Source: Ramicandelaber brevisporus
Lineage: Eukaryota; Kickxellomycota; Ramicandelaberales; Ramicandelaberaceae
Direction: 5' to 3'
DNA: 25,233 nucleotides
Assembly: GCA_025201865.1 (NCBI GenBank)
Contig: MU602837.1
Coordinates: forward strand, 5,487 to 30,719
Notes under the pieces: generated by a model
What the model saw: only the letters and a program-made list of their open reading frames with translations
Databases searched by the model: none
What the model was told of the DNA's origin: nothing
Program-made: the position numbers and the translations under genes
Part shown: one piece after another, positions 18,962-25,233 of the stretch
Layout: every line of letters begins with the position of its first letter
Numbering within the stretch: the first letter of the stretch is position 1

Positions 18962-21900
18962 ATGCCGCCTCAACCGTCATTCTACGTTGGTTCTGTCCAG
19001 CAGATTGCCGACGATAGTCACCCACCACTCTACTTGTCGATGTCCTCTCACAATCAAGGCAGTCTTCCTGGTGGCAACTCTGGTCCACTCAATACCCAGC
19101 CATCAGACGCCGCTTCGATGCCTGGAATCACACAGCATGCATCCACATCCGATCGCCATCGTTTGTTTTCGATCGACTCGCTGACCATGGCTGGATCAAA
19201 CAGTGCAGCCGACTTCAGCATTCGAAGCTCCAGCGGTAGCTATGGATATCCGTGGAACGGGAATGGCAACAATGATTCACTTCTCTCAGACACAATCCTG
19301 CCCAAACAGTCGCTCGGCAGTCTCGATCCGCATACATCGCAGCAGCAGCAACAGCAACAGCAGCAACAGCAACAGTTACAACAACAGTCGCACAGTCTCC
19401 TGCATCAGTTCTCACAACAGCTCGGTGGTGATTTGAGCAGCTTGGCATCGATTGGTGGTGGTATGCGAACTGGAGCTGAAGCTGACAGACCCGATCAAAT
19501 ATCCATTCGAAGTGGTGAACCAAACAGCCGGTCAACAAGTGGCGCACCCCTGCCTCCGTACATGAATGGAATGCTGTCGTTTGATGGTACGCATCTCAAT
19601 ATTCCAGCTAGCAGCTCATCTCAGCTCGACCTGTCATTTGGCGGAGACAGTATTGTGAGCAACGATGGCAATCAACAGCAGCAGTCTTCCAGACAACAGC
19701 AATCTCTGCAGCAACAGCAACAGCAGCAGCAGCAGCAGCAACGACATGTATCTGGAGAGCAGTTTGTGAATAATGCTACTACATCTGGAAACTACTTTAG
19801 CAATATTGCAAGTTCACTGTTCAATCAGCAGGGCAACAGTATCATTATCCCATCTGGCCCACTCCCATCGTCTGCTGGACTTAACAATCCAAATCCCAGC
19901 AATGTGACATTCTCAGCTGGACCATTGATGCAGCCAATGCACTCTCCATTTGTGTTCCCGCCAAATGTCTTGACTCCATCCGATCCAAACTTCCATCAAC
20001 AGCAGGCTGGAACACCTCTGACTAGTCAACATCCCCAAATTCACCAACACCAACATCAGCAGCATCAGCACCAGCACCAACATCAACAGCAGCAGCCTAG
20101 TTTTGCACAGATTGCAGCGCATAGTGTGTTACAAACACCTTCTGCAATGACACTTGAGGCTGTGGCTCGTATGCGACTGGGTGATATTCACACTCCAGGC
20201 ACTCCAAATGCCGCAGCTGTAACTGCAGCTGTATTGGGACTGGATCGAATTTCGCCTCACAACTTCCAGGCCAATCTGCAAGCATTGACTGGACCATTGA
20301 CTGACAGTGGAATGCACGGAATGCATGGATCAGGCTTTGGGACAAATGGTGCCAACAGTGGCGTAGGAATGCTCGGTGCAGCTACAGTTGGTGGCGGGGG
20401 TGGAGGTGGCGCAGCATCGTTGCTACCATCAAATGGATCTGAGGGATTCCAGCGTGCATTGATGGGAATGCATGTACCAACCTTGTCAATTGATCCATCA
20501 ACTGGCCAACGCCTTGGAAGTGGTTTGTTGAATGACCAGTCATTTGCCAATGCATTTGCACCGCCTGATTTGTCAAGACGCCACACTGTTGCAGTTGGTA
20601 CTGCTAATCAACAGCAGCAGCAACAACAACAACAGCAGCACATGTCTCTTGGCGAAGGTACAGTTGCTAAGCGTGGTAGAGGCAGAGGCAGTCGAGGTGT
20701 TGCAGCATCTGGTAGTGGTGGTACTGGTGGTGGTGGTGGTGGTGTTGTTGTTGTTGGTGGAATGAACCAGGCAGGAGATTTAAATGATATGGATAATGAA
20801 CCACTGTATTTGAGACGGAAAAAGAAGCCACGGATTGGATTCCGACAAGGACTTGCATGGACGCCAGAAGAGGATCGAATGTTGAGAACAGCAGTTGAAA
20901 TGTTTAACGGACACGTTGATCGATGGAATAAAATAGCAGAAATGGTTCCAGGAAGAGACAATCGAAGCTGTAGAAAACGCTGGTTACACTCCATCAACCC
21001 TGACCTGATTAAAGGACCTTGGAGCCAGCAAGAAGATGACTTGCTGAGAGAAGCGTATGCCCAGTATCCGGGCCAATGGGCTAAAATATCCAAACTAGTC
21101 CCTGGTAGAAAAGATGATCAGTGTTCAAAGAGATGGAGAGAAGTCCTAAACCCGTTTATCAATAGAACTCCATGGGAGCCTGCTGAAGATGTTTTGCTAT
21201 TGGACTTGGTTAAGGAACATGGCCATTTATGGGAGAAGATATCAAAGTCATTCAACGGAAGACCTGGTTTGCATTGTAGACTGCGTCATAAAAAATTGAT
21301 GAAAACGGCTGCGTTAGACGGCGGCGCTTCAATCAACGCCACTCGGACTCTAGTTGCAGCCAATGGTCTCGTTCCACCTGCTCCAGGTACATTTGCAGCA
21401 GCTGTAACTGCGGCTGGCGGCGCTCCATCCGCCTATGTTCCTCAATCGAGAAAAGTCAATGCACCCAATAAATCATCAACCGTGCAGAACTCTACCGGCA
21501 GTATCCTTTCAATGTTGACGGATATATCGACCGCCACTGCAGCCACGGCAACAAATTCCAGTAACTTTGCCACAGCAACAGCATCGCTTGGACTGGGAGA
21601 TGAACTGGATGAGGAATCAATTTCTACAGATGAGGATGACGAGGATGATGAAAACGAAGCAGATATTTATAAGCTATTGGATCAGCAATCATTGCACATA
21701 AATTCCACTGAGCAACAACAGCAACAGCAACAGCAACAACAGAAACGTGCTCCATCTTATTCACCCCTTTCTTCCATGATCGGTACCTTTGCTAGTCCTC
21801 CCCCTGTATCTGCCACTTCTGCCAACTTGATGTCAACTCTAGCTCCACTTCCTTCCCCAGGCGGTGGTGGCCTCGGCGGTGTTCCAGCCCGGCGCACCTC

Positions 21901-22771
21901 AACTCAGCCTCGTCCTGCCCATCGACCACGCGGTGCACCTGGCGGAGCTCCTCTCAAACTAGAGAGTGGAAACGCAACTGGAATCACGATTCCATCTGAT
22001 GGCCCTGTAACCACCGGCAGTCTGCTCCCGCATCAATTGTTTATGGCATCACAGACTCAGCAGCAGCAACAGTCGCAACAGCAGCAACAGCAACAGCAGC
22101 AGCCATCAATTTCAACAGTGAGTGGATTGATGGGTCCATCTACAACAACTGCTACTGGCTCGTCAACTACTGGTTACTTTGGCAATTTCACCTCACTGGA
22201 TGCGTATTTATCACTGAACGCTACACCATCAACATCTACTGCTCAACAGCCACAGCAGCAGACTATTGCTCAGCTCCAGCAGCCATCGTTTGATCCTCGC
22301 TCATCTGCATCCCCACAGTCGGTCCATGAGCTTCCTGGCTTATTGATGACATCATCAACAGCCAACAGTGCGTCGTCCGGATCTCAAACCACCGGCCATG
22401 GACATGGTCATGGAGATGGACACAGTGGACGGGATGGATCACCGCCAGTGCGCGACATTTATGGATGTGGTGCAGTAAATTGCAACCAATCATTTGCTAC
22501 AACCAGCATGCTAACTCAGCACATTCGACAACATCATCCGGAAGTCAATATTGAGAAGCCAAACAGTAAGATATTTGTATGTAGAGCACCTGGCTGTGAC
22601 AAAGCATTCAAGAGCTTTGGTGGATTAGTGTACCACACCAACAAGTCAAAGAGAACACCTAAGGTTGACAGTCAGAACCAGCAGCAACAGCAGCATCAGC
22701 AGGTGGCTCAATTGCCAAGCATGAGCATTTCATATGGAATTGGTGACCAACTTCCAGCTTTACATTCTTGA
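18962..22771 (+). CDS. Myb3R-like transcription factor with C-terminal C2H2 zinc fingers
   Basis: A 1,269-residue nuclear regulator. Three Myb repeats span about 630-780. R1 has W633, W655 and W674; R2 has W687, W706 and W725; R3 has W738 and W757, with His776 at the third Trp position. R1 and R2 carry the SCRKRW and QCSKRW recognition-helix ends. Far C-terminal are two C2H2-type fingers. The first is complete (C1169, C1174, then two His). The second has C1207, C1212 and H1225 but no clear fourth ligand. The rest is disordered, with at least seven Gln tracts coded by mixed CAG/CAA, a His/Gln region, a Gly-rich stretch before the Myb domain and an acidic block after it. ATG 18962 is the first ATG after an in-frame TGA at 18884, and there is no AG acceptor between them, so it is the likely start despite weak context. 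Target genes are unknown. Confidence 0.9.
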   Translation: MPPQPSFYVGSVQQIADDSHPPLYLSMSSHNQGSLPGGNSGPLNTQPSDAASMPGITQHASTSDRHRLFSIDSLTMAGSNSAADFSIRSSSGSYGYPWNGNGNNDSLLSDTILPKQSLGSLDPHTSQQQQQQQQQQQQLQQQSHSLLHQFSQQLGGDLSSLASIGGGMRTGAEADRPDQISIRSGEPNSRSTSGAPLPPYMNGMLSFDGTHLNIPASSSSQLDLSFGGDSIVSNDGNQQQQSSRQQQSLQQQQQQQQQQQRHVSGEQFVNNATTSGNYFSNIASSLFNQQGNSIIIPSGPLPSSAGLNNPNPSNVTFSAGPLMQPMHSPFVFPPNVLTPSDPNFHQQQAGTPLTSQHPQIHQHQHQQHQHQHQHQQQQPSFAQIAAHSVLQTPSAMTLEAVARMRLGDIHTPGTPNAAAVTAAVLGLDRISPHNFQANLQALTGPLTDSGMHGMHGSGFGTNGANSGVGMLGAATVGGGGGGGAASLLPSNGSEGFQRALMGMHVPTLSIDPSTGQRLGSGLLNDQSFANAFAPPDLSRRHTVAVGTANQQQQQQQQQQHMSLGEGTVAKRGRGRGSRGVAASGSGGTGGGGGGVVVVGGMNQAGDLNDMDNEPLYLRRKKKPRIGFRQGLAWTPEEDRMLRTAVEMFNGHVDRWNKIAEMVPGRDNRSCRKRWLHSINPDLIKGPWSQQEDDLLREAYAQYPGQWAKISKLVPGRKDDQCSKRWREVLNPFINRTPWEPAEDVLLLDLVKEHGHLWEKISKSFNGRPGLHCRLRHKKLMKTAALDGGASINATRTLVAANGLVPPAPGTFAAAVTAAGGAPSAYVPQSRKVNAPNKSSTVQNSTGSILSMLTDISTATAATATNSSNFATATASLGLGDELDEESISTDEDDEDDENEADIYKLLDQQSLHINSTEQQQQQQQQQQKRAPSYSPLSSMIGTFASPPPVSATSANLMSTLAPLPSPGGGGLGGVPARRTSTQPRPAHRPRGAPGGAPLKLESGNATGITIPSDGPVTTGSLLPHQLFMASQTQQQQQSQQQQQQQQQPSISTVSGLMGPSTTTATGSSTTGYFGNFTSLDAYLSLNATPSTSTAQQPQQQTIAQLQQPSFDPRSSASPQSVHELPGLLMTSSTANSASSGSQTTGHGHGHGDGHSGRDGSPPVRDIYGCGAVNCNQSFATTSMLTQHIRQHHPEVNIEKPNSKIFVCRAPGCDKAFKSFGGLVYHTNKSKRTPKVDSQNQQQQQHQQVAQLPSMSISYGIGDQLPALHS
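19340..19387 (+). repeat. first poly-Gln tract of the Myb protein
   Basis: Twelve Gln codons from residue 127, then a Leu and more Gln. CAG and CAA are interleaved, so the tract is kept at protein level and is not a pure DNA slippage repeat. Similar tracts recur near 19707, 20608, 21713, 22057 and 22679. Confidence 0.85.
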
Positions 22772-23075
22772 GGGAGAAAAGGAGGGGGAAAGGGTAATTA
22801 CTATCATTACTTCGTTTCTTACTCTCTCATGTTCTGTTTCTTTTATTTTTTTGTAACTTTATGCCGATCTAATTATGTGGGCTTAATTATTATAGTATTA
22901 AGTCAAATGCCGCATGTTTGTTCTCTCACACCCTCTTTCAATCTTTTCAACCATTTTAGTAAAGTAAAGTAACTTTGAAAGGAATCTATCAGTGATCTTT
23001 AAGTATTTACATTGTAACATGAAGGAGGTGTACCAAAGAAGAAGAGGAAGAAGAAGTGAAAAACTATAAAGGTGC
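22772..23075. other. convergent 3' intergenic region
   Basis: About 300 bases between the convergent Myb and GPI-type genes. It is T-rich then A/G-rich, holds an imperfect GAAGAA run near 23036-23055 and shows no further gene or canonical AATAAA. Confidence 0.5.
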
Positions 23076-23777
23076 TTACACGAGTAATAGAAGAGTGATG
23101 AAGGCGACAAAGAGACCTGGAGCAAAATGCAGCAATTGAGTGGCGCTGACGGACGATGCCGATAGACTGCCGTTGGAAGAGGAGCTGAAGAATGGCAGAG
23201 TGCTACTGAAGCCGATAGTAGTACCCATGTCGGTACTCATACTGGTGCTCATGCTGGTGCTCATGCTGGTACTCATGCTAGTACTCAAACTAGTACTAAG
23301 CACTGTTGAGGTCGATGTGATTGTGGTTGTCACACCATTAATGACTGTTGTATGATGGATGAAAATTGGCACTGGATGAACAATTGGGAACACGATTGGC
23401 ACTGGTATAGGGACCGGAACTGGAATGGGAACTGGAACTGGAACTGGAGCACGAACACCTCCGCCGCCAGAACCGCTGCCAGAACCGCCAGAACCGCCGG
23501 AACCGCCGGAACCTCCTTTACTGCCACCAGACCCTCCAGAACCGCCAGACCCTCCAGAGCCACCAGAGCCGCCTTTACTACCGCCAGAACCGCCAGAGCC
23601 ACCTTTACCTCCACCACCACCACCGCCGCCGCCTTTTCCGCCTCCACCTCCGCCTTTCAGTGGTGTGATAACGCGAGTTGGAGTGGGCGAAGCGATGTCA
23701 ACGGCAGCCGCGGCAGATATTGCTGCAAAGAGTGTGAAAAGAGCTGCAGAGAGGAATAGTATCCTAGTAAGCTGCAT
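23076..23777 (-). CDS. secreted, probably GPI-anchored, Gly-rich/Pro-Val/Ser-Thr surface protein
   Basis: A 233-residue protein built of simple blocks. Residues 1 to about 22 are a classic signal peptide (Met-Gln-Leu-Thr-Arg, then a hydrophobic core ending in Ala-rich sequence). From about residue 41 comes a Gly-rich block with regular Lys (runs of Gly, Lys, then GGSGGS units), next a Pro-Val/Pro-Ile alternating block, then a Val/Thr/Ser-rich stalk with Ser-Thr-Ser-Met repeats likely to be O-glycosylated. The last 20 residues are hydrophobic after small residues (Asn-Gly-Ser, Ser-Ala-Ser), matching a GPI-attachment signal. Cell-wall or adhesin-like function is an inference from this architecture. 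The ATG at 23777 is the only sensible start; a TATA box lies 115 bases upstream. It is divergent from the Pro-rich secreted-protein gene at 24523. Confidence 0.82.
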   Translation of the reverse strand: MQLTRILFLSAALFTLFAAISAAAAVDIASPTPTRVITPLKGGGGGGKGGGGGGGGGKGGSGGSGGSKGGSGGSGGSGGSGGSGGSKGGSGGSGGSGGSGSGSGGGGVRAPVPVPVPIPVPVPIPVPIVFPIVHPVPIFIHHTTVINGVTTTITSTSTVLSTSLSTSMSTSMSTSMSTSMSTDMGTTIGFSSTLPFFSSSSNGSLSASSVSATQLLHFAPGLFVAFITLLLLV

Positions 23778-23891
23778 GAGTGTGAGTGTGATGAGCGTTT
23801 ATATTGAGTGTTGGAATTGTATTGTTTATTATGTGGGTTGGTGAAAGCAAAGCTGATAGTGAGCGAGGCTGTAGATGCGCGCTGCTCAGAT

Positions 23892-23898
23892 TTTTATA
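23892..23898 (-). promoter_or_regulatory. TATA box of the GPI-type gene
   Basis: Reads TATAAAA on the minus strand, about 115 bases before the ATG at 23777. The same motif and spacing occur at the hydrolase gene. Confidence 0.5.
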
Positions 23899-24421
23899 CG
23901 ATGAGTAAAATTCCGTTTCTTGTTGGGAAACCTTTTTCTGCCAAGCCGAAATCAACCTTCGATTCTGTACAGGAAATCGCCAAGCCACTTTTTTACGCGC
24001 ACGCGGGTATGTGTGTGTGTGTTCGATAACGGTGCCCGGATTCGATGCTCAACTACCAAAGTCAGACACCGCTGTACTTCGCATAATTTCCTGTTCTTTG
24101 ATCGAAGTCTGGGAAAGCAGCCATGTGTGTGCACAGGGTTTCGCTTGTTTTCTCTCTCTCCCTCATCACTAATTTAATCAAGCCTCCACATCAATTGCAA
24201 CTGGAAAGGATTCCATATCATTCAGACTGTGCAGATGCCGCTGCATCTACTAGAATCCGTGTTGTATGTTGCCACCTTTCGCACTGCGAGATGCATCCCA
24301 ACCATCGCAGCCCTCACAGTCAATATGCCGAACCCTCAACTCCATTCATACAGCCGTCAGCTGTACGCACAACTTCCGTCAGCGGTTACAAGTACCCACT
24401 CACCCCCAAATCGCACTTTGT

Positions 24422-24449
24422 TCGCTTATTATTCCTCGCTTATTATTCC
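24422..24449. repeat. perfect 14-bp tandem duplication
   Basis: TCGCTTATTATTCC occurs twice, back to back. It lies about 75 bases upstream of the ATG at 24523 and is AT-rich, so it may be part of that promoter or leader. Confidence 0.8.
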
Positions 24450-24522
24450 TTGTCCATTGTTCCTCATTCCTCTCAGCTGCCAACTATCGCAATTACTCCA
24501 AGTACACACACACGCACGCACA

Positions 24523-25233
24523 ATGCGACACCCATTCCTTGTTATCTGCACACTTATCGCACTACTTGCGGCTGCTACCTGCGCTGCACCAGAGGAGATT
24601 CACCGCGTAGCCAACAGCGGCCTGCTTGGAATCAATCTCTGTATCAATCTGCTAGGCATTGAGATTAATATTGGTGACTGTGATGAAGGCATCCCGTCAT
24701 ATCCAGGTGATGGTGGCGCGAAACCACCTGATACACCTCCACCAGCTCCACCGGTTTCACCATCACCACCAGCTCCACCACCTCCTCCTCCGGTGACACG
24801 ACCACCAGCTCCACCTCCACCTCCGGCGACACGACCACCACCACCGCCACCACCTCCGGTGGCACAACCATCACCATCAAGCTCAACATCGTCAACTCCG
24901 GTTATTATACCACCAATCCAGCCATCACCATCGAATCCATCACCATCACCACGTCCAACTCAGCCATCGCCATCTAACCCATCGCCACCAATTCAGCCAT
25001 CGCCACCAGCTCAGTCATCTCCGTCTCCGTCGCCATCGAATCCAGTTCCACCAGCTCAACCATCACCACTCAATCCAGTTCCACCAATTCAGCCATCACC
25101 ACCATCGAATCCATCACCAACAAACCCAACTTCTCCGGTCCAGCCAACACCATCTCCGTCGCCATCGGGTTCAACATCTTCAAGCACAGATTCCTCAGGC
25201 AGCCAGACTCTGAGCTCAGACTCAGCCGCACCA
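24523..25233 (+). CDS. secreted Pro/Ser-rich extensin-like protein (partial, runs off the window)
   Basis: The frame is open from the ATG at 24523 to the last base (237 residues), so the C terminus is missing. Residues 1-21 are a signal peptide (Met-Arg-His-Pro, then a hydrophobic core ending Ala-Thr-Cys-Ala). Residues 24-56 form a short non-repetitive segment with two Cys (C40, C53) and the phrase GINLCINLLGIEINIGDC, possibly a small disulphide-bonded or amphipathic module. From about residue 60 the chain is Pro/Ser/Ala/Thr-rich, with PPP runs and repeated Gln-Pro-Ser-Pro and Asn-Pro-Ser-Pro units, followed by a Ser/Thr-rich end. This resembles cell-wall extensin-like or mucin-like proteins. 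A GPI signal beyond the window is plausible but unseen. It is divergent from the GPI-type gene. Confidence 0.78.
   Translation, partial: MRHPFLVICTLIALLAAATCAAPEEIHRVANSGLLGINLCINLLGIEINIGDCDEGIPSYPGDGGAKPPDTPPPAPPVSPSPPAPPPPPPVTRPPAPPPPPATRPPPPPPPPVAQPSPSSSTSSTPVIIPPIQPSPSNPSPSPRPTQPSPSNPSPPIQPSPPAQSSPSPSPSNPVPPAQPSPLNPVPPIQPSPPSNPSPTNPTSPVQPTPSPSPSGSTSSSTDSSGSQTLSSDSAAP

Larger units (their letters stand above)
23778..24522. other. divergent intergenic region between two secreted-protein genes
   Basis: About 745 bases without a supported gene. It contains the TATA box at 23892-23898 for the left gene, a short GT repeat near 24006-24021 and the 14-bp tandem duplication at 24422-24449 near the right gene. 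Open frames here lack family resemblance. Confidence 0.5.

Noticed and set aside
23425-23844. A 139-codon plus-strand Pro/Glu-rich frame opposite the GPI-type gene
   Set aside because: It is the reverse complement of the GGS/Gly repeats. The minus-strand frame has a signal peptide, modular order and GPI-type end, so this one is a shadow.
1-25233. Search by eye for transposons, terminal inverted repeats, CRISPR arrays, toxin-antitoxin or defence clusters
   Set aside because: No transposase, reverse transcriptase, integrase, spaced repeat array or gene cluster of that kind was seen. All long frames are accounted for by the listed genes.

Overview
The window is nuclear DNA from a eukaryote, most likely a fungus or another intron-poor unicellular opisthokont. 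The evidence is an R1R2R3 Myb regulator, a Mediator subunit (MED9-like), a TTC27 homologue, a TDG-type DNA glycosylase and a TRIM37-like ligase. All lie in long uninterrupted reading frames (up to about 6 kb) with no prokaryotic operon logic. A secreted Ser/Thr-rich protein with a GPI-type C terminus points more to a fungal cell wall. I cannot place the lineage further. Coding regions are rich in CAG/CAA (poly-Gln), poly-Ser and Gly/Pro low complexity. Intergenic regions are rich in CA, CT and TTC microsatellites.

Layout: 1-108 may be the tail of an upstream gene, with an AATAAA at 325. 109-1411 is non-coding and holds a degenerate telomere-like hexamer array and a CA microsatellite. 1412-2437 (+) encodes a Ser/Tyr-rich disordered protein. 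2741-3751 (-) is an alpha/beta hydrolase with a TATA box upstream. 4064-4507 (-) is a MED9-like Mediator subunit, head to head (78 bp) with 4586-6541 (+), a TDG-family uracil/thymine DNA glycosylase. 6647-9670 (-) is TTC27. 9924-15932 (-) is a 2,002-residue TRIM37-like RING/B-box/MATH ubiquitin ligase with a very long disordered tail. A repeat-rich intergenic region of about 3 kb separates it from the divergent gene at 18962-22771 (+), a 1,269-residue Myb3R-like regulator with a C-terminal C2H2 zinc-finger pair. Finally, 23076-23777 (-) and 24523 to the window end (+) are divergent genes for secreted low-complexity surface or cell-wall proteins.

The genes do not form one pathway. They are mostly single housekeeping or regulatory genes: transcription (MED9, Myb), base-excision repair (TDG), TTC27, ubiquitination (TRIM37-like), plus a small secreted-protein pair at the right edge. 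I saw no transposon, tRNA, CRISPR array or defence-type system. The most unusual items are the enlarged TRIM37-like protein, the Myb plus zinc-finger architecture, the TDG with a long N-terminal extension and a PIP-like motif, and the Gly-rich/Pro-Val/Ser-Thr GPI-type protein. Starts were moved to the first ATG wherever the open frame extended upstream only through TTG or GTG.
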